NCBI RefSeq assembly: GCF_018446385.1
Contig: NC_055987.1
Location: forward strand, 3,904,205 to 3,968,204
Direction: 5' to 3'
Source of the DNA: Zingiber officinale
Lineage: Eukaryota; Streptophyta; Magnoliopsida; Zingiberales; Zingiberaceae
Length of the DNA: 64,000 nucleotides
Every line of letters begins with the position of its first letter. The stretch's first letter is position 1. The notes beneath the pieces were generated by a model that saw nothing but the letters and a program-made list of their open reading frames with translations, made no database searches and was not told where the DNA came from. The translations under genes and the position numbers were made by a program. This document shows positions 48,076 to 61,345 of the stretch, piece after piece.

Positions 48076-50379
48076 AATCTCTCCCTTTTTGATGTTTGAT
48101 AATATGTTTAAGTTATACTAACCTATATTAGCCCAACTTCAACTTCATCCCATGCTTGAGGCGTAAATGTAGATTTCTAACTTAAACCTACATTTTCTTA
48201 CCCTTTGACACATATCAAAAACTCTTCTCTTTAAGGGTCAATTTTTTCAAAGGAATACAATGAAAGTCACATACCTTTCATTATATCCCGTGTTCACCCT
48301 TGAGCATATATCACATGCTCACCCTAGAGCATCCATACATCTACAATGAGGATTTCTATTTTTCCATTATTTTCAATGCTCATCCTTGAGTACTCATAAC
48401 AATAAAGGTTCCTAACCTTCCATTGTTTCCTTATCTAAAAAAAAAATTAAAATCATGTCTTTTAAGGAGCAACTCACCTTCAAAACATATTCCAAGCTTC
48501 TATCATTGCACCAACAATGACTTGAAATTCCTAAACCTTTAAGAAACCCAAAATTTAAAGTTTTGAGGTTCAAAATTTAACTTTAAAACTAAACCTCCTT
48601 CTAAATTTCAAATTGTCTTTTTTAATCATTCCTTTCTTGTTATCATCAAGACATCTGCCCTTGAACACTTATAAATGCATTTGATAGGGTTAGAGATGGT
48701 TAGCACAACTAAACTAGATTTAATGATTTAATGGTTAAATCATGTCTTTTAAGGAGAAACTCACCTTCAAAATATATTCCAAGCTTCTATCATTATACCA
48801 ACAATGACTTAAAATTCCTAAACCTTTAAGAAATCCAAAATTTAAAGTTTTGAGGTTCAAAATTTAACTTTAAAACTAAACCTCCTTCTAAACTTCAAGT
48901 TATCTTCTTTAACCATTCCTTTCTTGTTACCATCAAGACATCTGCCCTTGAACACTTATAAATGCATTTGATAGGGTTAGGGATGGTTAACACAACTAAA
49001 CTAGATTTAATGGATTGAAATCAGACCATTTAAGCCAAACTCAAACTTCATAATCGATTGGTTTCAGCTATCAATCGATTCGGGCATCTCTTAATCGATT
49101 GAAGTTGGATTTCAATCGATTACAACCTTTCAATTGATCGACTAATCGATTCTGCGAGCCTCTATGCTCGCGGAAATAACCTTAATCAATTAACTGATCA
49201 ATTAAGGTCTGGACTAATTGATCACTTGATCGATTCCGCGAGCCTCTGTGCTAATGGAAAATGCCCTATAATTGATTCACCAATCGATTTATGCTTGGGT
49301 AAATCGATTGGCGTTACTAAATTTTTCTGATTTTGATTTTGAATCGAAATTCATAAATTTCTAAATAATTCTATGATTTTTCAAAAATCATAGAATTTTT
49401 ACATAGACATTATTTATGGTATATACTTTTAGGGGAAAATAATTTTCTATGAAAATAACCCTTATTTTCTAAGATTGACACAAACTTGAAAATCATTGAA
49501 AAACTCCAATGCTTCACTATACTTTGTGTCCAACTAATACTCCTACCAAAAGATAGACTTCACCAGAGTTTTCCAAAGTGATTTTGAAATGTTTTTTAGA
49601 ACATAATTTCTAATCAGGTTCCTTGGGCTAAATACAAATGGCTTGTATACTAGCTTTCCTAATGATTGGACCTCTCATAATCTATTATTAAGATGAAACT
49701 TAAACTCAAAAAGATGCATTAAATTAACACCTTAAGTTTTGTTCATCATTCTAACATTTCACTTGTATCAATGTCTCAAAAATACAAACAAACCAAATCT
49801 ATGGTTCTTATGAGATGTATAATGGGGTTTCCCTAAAACTAATGGATCATGCATATCTATCTAGACATTTAAACTTTGATCATCCAACCTAGGATGTCAA
49901 TTGATATCATTGCCCTTAATTACAAGGAATTTAAAATAATATATGAAAATGATTATGACATACATTAAATATTTTTTTTCAAAAGAAAAACTATCATGAA
50001 TAATGATGTATTATGATATAATATATGATATTTTTCATAAACATATATGAATACTAAATATGATGTCATGGCATATGATGAGCGCACAATCATGATAATT
50101 TTAGCATAAAGGAAATACTTAGACTATCTATCTAAGTATCAATAACTAATTGTTAAATTTAAAAATAATCCTTAGTCTCTCTATCTCCCAATGAAATTGC
50201 TAAAATCCCAACTTGATATTTTTCTGACTTCTAACCTAATTGTGTCAATTTAATTAAGTCAAGTTCTTCAAATTTTGATACATTTTACTCTTCCAAATAG
50301 TGAATATAACTCCTTCATTTTCAAGGTGTAGCAATACCTTGAAAATGTTTTAAAATGTCAACTTCACCAAAGTTGGGTT
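48076..50379 (-). mobile_element. Internal non-coding part of the minus-strand element
   Basis: Inferred internal DNA between the 3' LTR and a nested solo LTR. No pol domains are recognisable on either strand, so the element appears non-autonomous or heavily reduced. It includes a 287-bp tandem duplication (48453-49012) and a cluster of AATCGATT palindromes (about 49050-49330). The rest is AT-rich and unrecognised. Confidence 0.45.
48453..49012. repeat. Tandem duplication, 287-bp period
   Basis: TCATGTCTTTTAAGGAG starts at 48453 and again at 48740. The two copies agree over about 270 bp with few mismatches, ending GATTTAATG. The high similarity suggests that the duplication is younger than the element around it. 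Confidence 0.9.
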
Positions 50380-51963
50380 TGTTGGAGCGATACGCACGTG
50401 AGAGGGGGGGGGGGAGTGAATCACATGATTTTCAAAAACTTATTTTATCATTTTTAAAATCGAGAGTGCGAACGCAGCGGAAAGTAAATAAGAAATTGAA
50501 AACAAAAACCATAAGAAAACACAGTTGGTTTACTTGGTTCGGAGCTTTTGGTGACTCTTACTCTAAGACCCAGGTCCCACAGACCTACCGATGGATAATC
50601 CACTAAAAATCTCTTTCAATACCTCTGGAAGATGGAATCGAGTACAAAAAGGATTAGAACAAGTGCAACACACTGTACTTGTCCTTTTGCAGAAATTAAT
50701 TACACAAACAAAATTCGTTACCGACACTTAAGGATCGAAATGAGAGCTCTCATGTGTCATTGTCGGTTTATCGACCACGATCAGAAGTCCTCGAAACAGT
50801 CATCAGGTACAGTAACTTTGCAGCAGAGTCGTAGCAGAAGCCTGGAACAGTCGGAAGCTCAAATTGATGCGCAGTAGCTCGTATCTCAGTTGTTTTTCAA
50901 AGCCTTCTCGAGATTGTCTTATATAAGGCATGGAAGGCGCCTCCATAGCTGTTAAAGGCGCATTAAACTTGGAAAATTCGATCCCAACCAGCCTGACACT
51001 TATCCGCGACGAAGTCAAAATTCCATCCTGTGGAAGGCGCCTTCCATAGCCATGCAAGGCGCTTTCTATGAACAGTACGAAGGCGCCTTCACTGCTTGAA
51101 GACACCTTCGGACACTGTTCATCCGAAGGCAAATTTACTCCTTTTGTCCTGCAAAACAATGTTAGTCCAAATAACCTGCAAAATAAGTATTAAGACAATA
51201 ATAATAATAAGTAGCAATTAGTTTCTGTCCTCCCAGGACCAGAAACTAGTCAAAGTCTCAAATTAGGTATCCAAAATGACGCATATTGTCCCCTCAACCA
51301 GGACACGTCCTCACAAGGTCACTCTCCTCCAGTACCTTTGTCTTAACTTACCACTTTACCAGTTGTCCAGTTCACAGACCCAACTAGCCTTCGCGCCAGA
51401 TATCCGGTCGACCTATTGACATATCTAGACTCCCTCAGACTTGTCAACTCCTGCACACTAGGTTAGTACAATAGATAAAATAGTAAAGTAAAACAGTATC
51501 AACATATTTTAGGATTCGCTGGTCCGGTCGACCGTGCACACATTACCTAGAGTTACCTCCCTAGGGTTCCCTAGCTTCACTCACTAGGACTTCCATTGTC
51601 TGGCTTCATTCACCAGGATTTCCACCACCTAGCTTCACTCACTAGGGCCCGACTTCACTCACCAGGACTTCTACCACCTACCTTCACTCACTAGAGCCCG
51701 ACTTTACTCACCAAGACTTCCACCACCTAGCTTCACTCACTAGAGTCTGGCTTCACTCATCAGGACTTCCACTTACGTAACCTCTAGTTAGGACTTCTCA
51801 CTTGCCTATCCCTCGGTTAGAACCTATCCTTGCTAGTCATCTAGTCCTGATTAGACTACTCTCTTCTAAACATCAATTCCTATTTGGATTAACTCTTGGT
51901 CAAACTGACCAGACTTAGGTGCATTGCCAAACATCGAAACCCTAGAAGTCAATTGCACTAACA
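50380..51963 (-). mobile_element. Solo LTR nested in the minus-strand element
   Basis: A 1584-bp block with TG...CA ends on both strands, flanked by the exact 5-bp duplication GGGTT (50375-50379 and 51964-51968). On the minus strand it starts TGTTAGTGCAATTG and ends GCTCCAACA. TATA-like TTATATAAG lies at about 50918-50926. Immediately upstream is a cluster of GGCGCC/GGCGC palindromes (50936-51110, e.g. GAAGGCGCCTTC). Degenerate AGTGAGTGAAG repeats lie in the U3 part (51560-51760). Confidence 0.85.
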
Positions 51964-52417
51964 GGGTTAACAACCCTTTTAATTAGAGTTGACACTCTCT
52001 AAACCAACCTAAAGTGTAGAAAATGCACTCTTAGAAACTCAAAATTTATTGGTGCTCCTTTGGTGATCTAGATACTCATTAGAGATAACTTCTCTTAATA
52101 CCTTCCTAATGACCTTCCTAGCCTTTTTAGAAGCCTTGGTCACACTAGACTTCTCACGGTCAACTTTAGGGATAACTTCTCCTGTGACCTTCTTAGTGAT
52201 TCTCTAAGGCTTCTTAAAAGCCTTAGTCATACTAGTCTTTTCAAAGTTACTTTTATGGATAACTTTCCTTATTACCTTGACTTGACTTCTAGATCTAGGG
52301 TTAATTTCATAACTATATGGAACTTTATGGTATAAGGGCACCTTTTTCTTAGACTTATATTTGTATCCCAAACCCCTCCTACCATTTAATGGTTATTACC
52401 TATTTTGACCTAAATTT
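51964..52417 (-). mobile_element. Remaining internal part of the minus-strand element
   Basis: The minus strand shows basic, Lys/Ser/Val-rich coding-like sequence, reminiscent of the C-terminal gag region of SIRE-type Copia elements. No clean domain is present, so this is a tentative assignment based on composition and position. Confidence 0.35.
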
Positions 52418-53468
52418 TGTTGGTACCCCAAGGTAGTTTTAATGTGATCAAATAAGTTAAGTTAGGTTCTATTGTGTTTAACCTTGTGTCTAAATGTATA
52501 GGAACTTAGGAGCATAAAACGTTGAGCAAAAGACACAGCTAGCGAGAAGGACAGCACGGGAGAGAGCTGACGGGCTCGGTGCGTCTAAGGGACGAGGTGC
52601 TGCGAAAGAGTATACCAGCGGACGAGAAGCGAGTATGCAATGTTTCTGAGGGATGAGAAGCCAGAGCGGAAGATTGCTTGAGGAGCAAAAGGCGCAGCTG
52701 CCCGAGGGACAAAAAGCTGTGGAAGAGTACGCTAGCGAGCGAGAAGGAAGCAAGCAGCGATTCCGAGGGATGAGAAGTCAGAGCGGAAGTTTACTCGAGA
52801 AGGTCGAAAGTTGGGTTCATGTGATTCCTATTCCGGATGGCCGAAATCACCTAAGCGAGCGGAGTCGGAGCGGAAGACCTGGACTGAGGCGAGCAAAATT
52901 GAAGAAGGAGGCCCGGACCAAAAGTCAGCAAAAGGCTGACTTCTGATGCCCGGGGCGCTCGGACCAGTCGAGGCGCCCGGAGCAGGTGGGGGCGCCCGGA
53001 CCAGTCCAGGGGGCCCAAAACCATTCTGAGCCCTCAGAACCTGATTTTTATCCAGATCAACGTGACATTTGAATGTTGCTTTGGGGATAGATTTCTATCC
53101 CATTTCAGGCACCCCGAGAAGGGTTATATAAGCAACCCTGCTCCCAGAAGCTAAAGAGAACAAGAAATACTCAAGCAACACTTGTAGACACTTTTATTTC
53201 TGTTTAGCTTCATCATTTCTGTGCTTTCATTGTTGTAAAGAGACTTCTCCGTATGAAGGAGAAATTAGTGTGCTTTACTTCCTTGGATTAACAACCTCTC
53301 CGGTTGTAACCAAGTAAACCCGTGTGCTTCTGTCTTTTAGTCTTTTTGTATTTCTTATATGCAAGTATTTGATTTATAAAACTGTAAATCCAAGAAAGGT
53401 TTTTTTGTTTGCATGATTTCTGCAGAGGTTATTCACCCCCCTTTAGCCGACTGTCAAGGGTCCTAACA
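52418..53468 (+). mobile_element. 5' LTR of a nested plus-strand LTR element
   Basis: A 1051-bp LTR starts TGTTGGTACCCCAAGG and ends GGGTCCTAACA. It is followed two bases later by the tRNA-Met primer-binding sequence TGGTATCAGAGCC (53471-53483). TATA at about 53125-53131 (TTATATAAG). Upstream lies a cluster of GGCGCCCGGACC-type words (52952-53030). Its U3 has a duplicated, about 120-bp GATGAGAAG(T/C)CAGAGCGGAAG unit. Confidence 0.85.
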
Positions 53469-54897
53469 AATGGTATCAGAGCCAGGATGTTTCAGAAGGA
53501 CTAATCGCCAAACGAAGCACACGAGATGCCTAGACTAAGCATCTACCCACCGAAATTCGAGGAGGAGTTTACGAGCTGGAAAAAGAGAATGAAGGTATTT
53601 TTCAAAACAGATTTCAATTTACTATTAATAATGGAATTTGATTTCGAAGAACACGAGGGAAAAGAAAAGTATCAATGGACGAAAAGGAACAAGCCAACTT
53701 CGTGGCAAACGACAAAGCAGAATTTCATCTGCTGAGCATCCTACCACCACAAGAAGTCAACCAGATCGGGCTTACGAGTCCGCTAAGGAGCTCCGGGAGA
53801 AATTCTTGGAACTTCACGAAGGAACCTCGGAGGCGAAACTTGCGAGACGAGACTTACTTCATAACCAGATCAACAGCCTCCGATTAGAAGAAGATAAAAC
53901 CATAGCACATTTTCACTCGAGGATTAAGGAGCTCATCATCGGACTTTCGAATCTCGAAGAAAAGGTAAGTAATCGAGATTCACTAAGGTACGCTCTTAAT
54001 GCATTTCCTAGAAATACAAAATGGGTATCATTAGTAGATGCTTACTATATCTCTAAGGATCTAAAAACTGTTACCTTAGAATAATTATTTTCAACTTTTG
54101 AAATCCATGAAACAAGATGTGCAGATTCGAAGAAGGAGCCAAAGCGCAATATTGCCTTTAAGGCAAGGGTGGATGAACAAAATTCAGAATCTTCTCTCGA
54201 TGACAATGAAACGGTGTTGATGGTAAAACAATTTTAAAAATTATTTAAAACTAGAAAAACTAATCAAGTGTAGGGTAGAAAAAGAAGAAGGATCAGATGC
54301 TACCACTACGATGAAGAAGGGCACGCCAAAGACAACTGCCCTAAATTTAAAGACAAGGGCAAGAACAAGAAGGTCGTTCAAAAAGAAAAGTACAAGATCC
54401 TAAAGTCAACATGGGACGAAACGTCGCCCGAATCAAAAATTGAAGTTGTTGTCGAACTTGTGTTAATGGCAAGTCATCAAGACAACGAAAATGAAGCAAG
54501 CTTGTTCGAAATGAGCATCGATAAAGGGGGAGCGACATCGAAAGAAAGCAGCACTTCAAGAGGAGCTACGGATAACGAGATCGACAAGGTAAGTCAAGTA
54601 TGATATCTATCTTCCTCCTGATAAGTCATTCCAGTTTATAAAATATTTATCAAAAAATTGTTACAAACTAGAAAAAGAAAATAAAGAGTTAAAATTAATT
54701 CCAGCCAAATCTTGTCCATTAGAAGAATTTGATAAAATAAAATTGGAAAATGATAATTTGCAAAAAGAAATAAATAACTTGAAAAATCATACATGCTCAT
54801 ATAATAAAGATATTAGAAAATTTAATGGTCTAAATTGGTAACCAAATCACCACAAGGGACAAATTAGAAAATTTTCAAAGAAATATGTTCCCAAATC
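53469..54897 (+). mobile_element. Leader and gag-like part of the nested element (incomplete, broken)
   Basis: Begins at the primer-binding site. A gag-like frame opens MPRLSIYPPKFEEEFTSWKK near 53526. Further gag-like features follow, including a CCHC-like cysteine motif near 54300 and Lys/Glu-rich tracts. It ends abruptly where the next LTR begins. The region carries several breaks and no pol. Confidence 0.7.
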
Positions 54898-56154
54898 AAT
54901 TGCCTCTTGTAGACTTAGAAATGCAAATGCACTTTGCCTTGAATCTTCCAAGAACTAGAGGAGAGTGTAGAGAAGAATAACTTACATTTGAATCTTTACA
55001 AATGCCTTTATACCTCAGATTTAGGATTCCCAATCGATTGACCTTACCTCAAATCTATTACCACATTAAATCTAAGTGTATCTAGCAGTTCAAATCTTAC
55101 AACGACTCTTTTTCCCTTTCTCTCAATTGATCACCTGATTGATATATTACGCGCTTTTGGATCAATCATCCAATCTATCTAGATCGTCTCTGTGCTCTCA
55201 CAAGGAAGCTACTGTGCTTCACAAAAAACTCCTCTTGATTGATCAGCTAATCGATTAAGAAGATCCTATTTGTCACAATTTTCTCCTCCAGATGATCAAT
55301 TGGGAACCCTTCTGTTTGCTTGTGACAATCTCCCAATCAATCACCTGATGATCGATTGAGTTCTAGCTAAATCGATTACACAATCGATTTACTGTCCCTC
55401 TTCGCAATGACACTTCCAATCGATCCATTGATTGATTGACACTTGTGCCAATCAATTACCCAATCGATTACTCTAACCATAACTCACTCAATTGAGTCTA
55501 GGGTTTCCTTACCTAACCTCCGATCAACTATGACCTATTGGGACTTCTCCACCAAGTGTCCATTCAATCCTTTGACTCACTTAAACTTTTCTCCTCGTGC
55601 CAAGTGTTCGGTCATCCATGACCCACTTAGACTTCCAAATACTAGGTGTCCAATCAATCTTTGACCCACCTGGATTTCCCAATGTCTGGTTTCATTCACC
55701 AAGACTTTTATCACATGATTTCACTTATCAGGGTTTCCTCACTACTTAGCTTCACTCATTAGGACTTTCCAATTATATGGCTTTACTCACCAGGACTTTC
55801 CAACTACCTGACTTCACTCACTAGGACATTCCTCACTGTCTGACTTCACTCACTGAGACTTTTCACACCAAGTGTCTGGTCAACATTGACTCACTTAGTT
55901 TTTCTTCTTCTGCCAACCATCTCATTGATCTTGCCCTTGCCAACGTGCGATCCTACTTGACTCACTTGGACTTTTCTTTACCTAACCTCCGATTAAGACT
56001 TTACTAGTCAAGTCAAGTATCGATCTTCCTTGACCTACTTGATCTTTCTCACATATTGTCCAACAATATATTGTCCAAACATTAAAACTCAAGCTCGACT
56101 TCACTTGAGCTTAGTCAAAGTAGTCAACCTTGATCCTGAGATGATTGCACCAAC
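54898..56154 (-). mobile_element. Second LTR copy of the minus-strand element
   Basis: About 1257 bp, collinear with 46474-48075 and in the same orientation. On the minus strand it starts TGTTGGTGCAATCATC at 56154. TATA-like GGTATAAAGG lies near 55007-55014 with ATCGATT words upstream (55030-55460). It is likely the 5' LTR of the minus-strand element, but its inner end is missing compared with the other copy. It abuts A/B array sequence. Confidence 0.7.
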
Positions 56155-56970
56155 AATCTCCCAACAGTAAAGAGTCCAATGATGTCTTTTATTGCTTATT
56201 TTAGCTACTCCAAAAGTGTCAAATATTATCAGAAGAATCAATCCAATGTAGTCTTGATATAAATTGTGAGTCTGATATGGATCATATCAAGCTCAACATA
56301 ACATCCATATGTAGGTTGAGTTCAAAAGCATAGTTTAGATAAGCAAATCAATTCAATCTAGGTCCTTAGAAATCCTACTTCCAAGCCTACCACTAGACCT
56401 AAGGAAGGAAAGTCAGCTAGCGATCCTCCTTTCCTACTCCTATTGCGATTTTAAGCTTTTCCTTTCTCGTAGGTTGAATTGAAGTGAAGTAAACTAGTGT
56501 CGATTTCCCATGTGATTCAAAAAGAGATTACAATGCCTACCCTAAATACCTTGATTCTAATTATTACCTAATTCATTTAATCGAATCAAAGAACCAAGCC
56601 TTTTAAAAATTATAAAGACAGAATGAAGACTTAATCAATTGACCACTGAGCCTTTCTTGTAGGCGACGAAGAGTAAGTTATAACTCTTCCCGTTGACCCT
56701 TCGTTTAAATAGAAAATGACTTCAATGGTCATGCTATATTATGAATGAGTCTGGATCATTTTCTATTGTAGTATAAAAATGAGTATGACTTGTGGACCTA
56801 ATATGGAACCATATTAGTTCCGCGTTGGGCTGATTATTTAAATAATATTTAACACCTTTGAAGAAACTAAAATAAGCAATGAGGGCATCGTTGGATTCCT
56901 TGGAATCCTAGAATTCAAAATCCACTGATCGACCTAGACAGGTCTGATTGGACCAATTTCAGGTTCTGTG
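56155..56970. repeat. A/B palindromic array, first segment
   Basis: A half-unit (GAGTCCAATGATGTC...CAAATATTATCAGAAGAATCAA) occurs at 56168-56260 and its inverse-oriented partner (ATATTTAACACCTTTG...GCAATGAGG) at about 56835-56890. A B unit follows (CCACTGATCGACCTAGACAGG). The 500 bp between are unlike the array and may be an older insertion. No coding signal. Confidence 0.7.
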
Positions 56971-59590
56971 TGTTAGGATGTATACTAAAAGCCTACCTTT
57001 TGGTATAAACATTTATCTATAAATAAGAATCACATTGGTCAAATATCTACATTTATGATAAATGTAGTTGTTCAATTAATTTATATTGTAGATAACATGG
57101 TGTGTGGTGTCACACACAGAGGATCATATTATCAGTACCTTATAAATTATAAACAGTAGCTCACGACCAAGATGAAAAGGAATAAACCATTGGAAGGTCG
57201 TAGTGTAATCAGGTATTAGTTTATCTTAACTATATAATTACACTAATATATTTAGAGTGTATTGAGTAGGACCATTAGAGGTCGTTTCTTTTATACTGAC
57301 TTTATAAAGGAACAAAGACCTCAGTTATTATGGAAGTGTGTGCTCTTAATCCTAATATAATAACAAGCACATATATTTGATATTTATTTCTTTAATTTAT
57401 CAATGGGTGAGATTTAGTTCGATAAATCAATAAGCCCGATAAGTTGGGAAATGATATCACTTATAGTGTGTGTTGTTGATTATAGAAGGAAACTGTGTCC
57501 TAGTAATCTAGGTTGAGAATGTCCCCAAGAGGAGCTCATAAGGATTGTCATGTTAAACCCTGCAGGTGGACTTAGTCCGACATGACGATAAGGTTGAGTG
57601 GTACTACTCTTGGACTAAGATATTAATTAAATGAGTTGTCAGTAACTCACTTAATTAGTGGACATTCGACATCTTAAACACAGGGAGACTAACACACTCA
57701 TAATAAGAAGGAGCCCAAAATGTAATTTGGGATTGGTGCGGTAGTTCAATAATAGTTCTCTAGTGGAATGAATTATTATTGATAAAATTAAGTTGTGTGT
57801 TCGGGGCGAACACGGGATGCTTAATTTTATCGGGAGACCAAAACCAATTCCTCCTCTCGGTCCCTATCGTAGCCTCTTAATTATAGAGTACTATACCCAC
57901 CTATACCCACCTTCTTACCCATCCTATAAGGGCCGGCCAAGCTAGCTTGGAGACCAAGCTAGGGCTGGCCATGGCTTGGTTCATGGGTGAATTCATGTGG
58001 TCGGCCCTAGCTTGAACTCAAGCTTAGGTGGCCGACCCTATTAAAATAAAAAGGAATTTTAATTTTAAAATTTTTCTTATGTGGATAACATGATTTAAAA
58101 GAGAGTTTAAAATTTAAATCTTTCCTTTTATAAGATTCTACAAAAGATTAAGAGAAGAGCTAAATCTCTTTCCTTATTTGTAGATTAAAAGGTTGATTTT
58201 AATTTTGGTAAAAACTTTCCTTTTAATCATGTTCATGATTTAAAAGAAAGTTTAAAAAAATTAAAAATTCTCTTTTATTAGTTTCTACAAAAGATTAAGA
58301 AAAGATTTAATATCTTTCCTTATTTGTAGATTGAAAGGAGACTTTAATTTTTAGAGATAACTTTCCTTTTTGAAAATTATTCACATATTTAAAAGAAAGA
58401 TTTTAATTTATAAAATTTTCTTTTTATTAACCAATCATAAAGAGATTAAAATTATTGAAGAAATTTTTATAAATTTATGAAAACAAATTAGGAAGTTTTA
58501 ATTTTTATTTTAATTAAAACTCTCCTTATTTTGAGGAAAGAGGTGGCCGACCATTGCAATTGAAAAAGAAAATTATTTTAATTAAAATAATTTTTCTTTT
58601 TCATGGCAAAGGAATTAAGGAAATTTTTATTTAAATTTCCTTATTTGCCAAGACCAAGGATTATAAAAGAGGGGGTAGAGGTGTCTTCATGGTGAACGAC
58701 TATATTCTTTTTCTTCCTCTCTTTTCTTCCTAGGTGTGGCCGGCCCCTAGAGGTTTCCCTTCCCCTTCTCTCTTCTCCTTCTTGCGGTCGAGACTTCATC
58801 ACCTCTTGGAGACATAGAAGTGGTCGGATCTAGCTTGGAGAAAAGGAGAGAAAGGAGGCTTGTTTCTTGCATCCCTTGGAGCTTGGTTGGTGGAAAAAGT
58901 TCTTCATCCTTTGGAAGTTTTTGCTTGGCCGAAACTTGAAGGAAGGAAGAAGAAGGTACTTTGGTGGTTCTCATCTCGAAAGATCATTGTCCACACAATG
59001 TCCGAGGTTAGAAGAGGAATACGGTAGAAGATCAAGAGGTCATTGAAAGTTCACAAAGAAAGGTATAACTAGTAATTATTTTCCGCATCATACTAGTTTT
59101 ATTTCTTTGTAAAAAACCAAATACAAGAGGCATGCGATTCTAGTTTTTTGAATTAGTTTTCGAAGTTGTGTTCTTTTATTTTTTTTTTCTTTTCCTTGTG
59201 ATTTGATTGTTCTTAGAGGTTAACCTAGGGTTACTATGGGAAGGTTAAATATTTAATTTCCTTAAAAGGCTTTGTCTAGTCGGTGGTGGTTGCTCCCATA
59301 TCCAAGAAGGTCATGTGCCTCGCTATGCAGTACTGGAAGCCGATTTTGGAAATAGATATTTAATTATCTTTGTGACCAAGGTGATTTGGATCGAACGTGT
59401 TAAGTTCCGCAGGAGATCCAAGTCTAAACCTAAAATAACAAATAAATTAAACTTAGGATCAAACGTGTTAAGTTCCGCAGGCGATCCAAGTTTAATTTAA
59501 AAGAACACATGGTAGCTAGGAAAAGGTTCAGACCTTTGTACAAAATTTTTGTACAGTGTAACCGATAGGTTTTCCGAGTAGCAACCAACA
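56971..59590 (+). mobile_element. Solo LTR, 2.6 kb
   Basis: A 2620-bp block starts TGTTAGGATGTATAC and ends GTAGCAACCAACA. It is flanked by the exact duplication CTGTG (56966-56970 and 59591-59595). Array sequence continues across it, so the insertion is younger than the array. A TATA box TATAAAA lies near 58662. Directly upstream are a 43-bp near-perfect palindrome (58561-58603, centre TTTTAATTAAAA) and an AAGGAAATTT/AAATTTCCTT hairpin (58617-58642). The length would suit Angela/Tork-type Copia LTRs; the family is inferred only. No internal region and no genes. Confidence 0.85.
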
Positions 59591-60240
59591 CTGTGAATTT
59601 CTAAGGTTGTAAGGAGTCTAACGGTGCTCTCCATTTCTTATTTTAGTTTCTCTATAGGTGTTAAAATATTATTGGAAGAATTAATCCAATGTGTGTTTGA
59701 TATAAACTGTGGGCCTAATATGAACATACAATGGATTGATTCTTCGAATAATATTTCAACACCTCTAGAGAAGTTGAAATAAGCAATGGGGGAAATCATT
59801 GGACTCCTTGTAAACTAAGAATTCCACAAGACCTGAAATGGGTCTAATCAGACCTATCTAGGTTCGTTAGTAGGTTTCGGTTAAAACCCATTGATCGACC
59901 TAGACAGGTTCGATTGGATCCATTTAAGGTCTTGTAAATTTTTGAGGTAGCAAGAAGTCCAATGGTGCCCTCTATTGCTTATTTCAGCTTCTTTAGAGAT
60001 GTTAAAATATTATCGGAAGAATCAACCCAATGTAGACCTGGTATGATTCCATATCAGGCCTACGGTTCATATCAGACCTATGTTGGAATGATTCTTCTGA
60101 TAATATTTTAACACCTCTAGAAAAGTTGAAATAAAGCAATGGAGGACACCGTTAGACTCCTTGCAGCATCAGAAATCCACAGGAGCTAAAATGTATCTAA
60201 TTGGACTTGTTTAGGTTCATCACTAGATCGATCTAGTCTT
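59591..60240. repeat. A/B palindromic array, second segment
   Basis: Two tandem units with a 340-bp period (starts near 59629 and 59969). Part A is a dyad: TTGCTTATTTCAGCTTCT...GTTAAAATATTATCGGAAGA against TCTTCTGATAATATTTTAAC...GAAATAAAGCAATGG. Part B is a dyad: CCTAGACAGGTTCGATTGG against CCAATC-type inverse around CCCATTGATC. This segment is nearly identical to 61461-62053 in direct orientation. Confidence 0.85.
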
Positions 60241-61345
60241 TTTTGATAAAATGCCCACTTCTAACAAATATTGGAAGGAGTACTTCTTCTTTCTGAGGCT
60301 CCCCAAGCGACCAAGCTTCCGGACCAAATGGCAGGTCGGACTTTCCCCTCAGCCAGATTTGAAGAAGTACAAGACCCGATCGGACTACCTCCATGCTGCT
60401 ACCACGCTGGCCGGCCTGAAGTTCGACATCCATAACCCGCTGCCAGAAGGTGTGATGTACATGTTCGGGCTGAATCCGACCCGAACAAAGCTCCTGAGCA
60501 TCTATTCTCTTTTCTTCAGATTGAGATTGAAATGCTTGTAATCTTCTTATCTTCGGATCTTTACCTTTTTGCTATGGAGTAAATCCATTGTTGTAGGACT
60601 AAAGGAGTATTTGTGGTGTGATTTGATGTAAGATCTCATGGATATGTCAATTTCCTATCTAGGTTATGTTAGCATGTTTTGTATCTATTTGATCTTGTAT
60701 GGATTCATATGTTTGGACCTAATTACCATGTTTGATTGAATGCTTGTGATGCTTGTGGATCTCATAAAGGGATGCCCTAGATCGTATGACCAAGGGGTGT
60801 TAGTGACAGGTAGTCCCACTAATGGATGTCTAGGGTGTCTTTTTGAAAGGTGAAGCAAGTCTCTACAAAGAGGTGAGATGGTTGAATGTACATAATACCT
60901 ACATCATTACGTGGATTGAGTAGAAATGTGTTTCTGTGTCGTATGACCGAGGGACGCTAATGATAAGTAGTCCCGCTAACGAACTTCATAGGGATCATAT
61001 ATATTTGTTCGGTTGTGGTGTAGATCAAGGTCCCTTTCCGGTTGTCTTCTGCAGGAGAAAATCGGTAACTTCCTACAAATGCATGTTAATTGAGGATATG
61101 AATTGGTGAACCATATGACATCGATAAATATCATAATAAAACCGAACTCCTAGAACACTCATAAAAATCAAGTTCTTTCATTTACTTTTCTATTTCTATT
61201 TCTAGTTGCTTTACTAGTACATTCACTACCTTTGTCAATTGTTTAGCTAATTCGTTATGAGATATCTCTAGTGCTTATAACTAGTCCTTGTGGGATCGAT
61301 AATCTTTTATTACTGACGATGAAACTGTGCACTTGCAGTTGTGTA
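60241..61345. mobile_element. Unclassified retroelement remnant between array copies
   Basis: 60251-60541 is a GC-rich, coding-like island (NKYWKEYFFFLRLPKRPSF, HNPLPEGVMYMFGLNP) vaguely like plant gag or mobile-domain proteins. The right end (about 61270-61345) has CTAGTCCTTGTGGGATCGATA...GTGCACTTGCAGTTGTG, similar to LTR/leader junctions of plant Gypsy elements. The remnant is incomplete, has no clear ends, and I do not assign a family. Confidence 0.35.
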
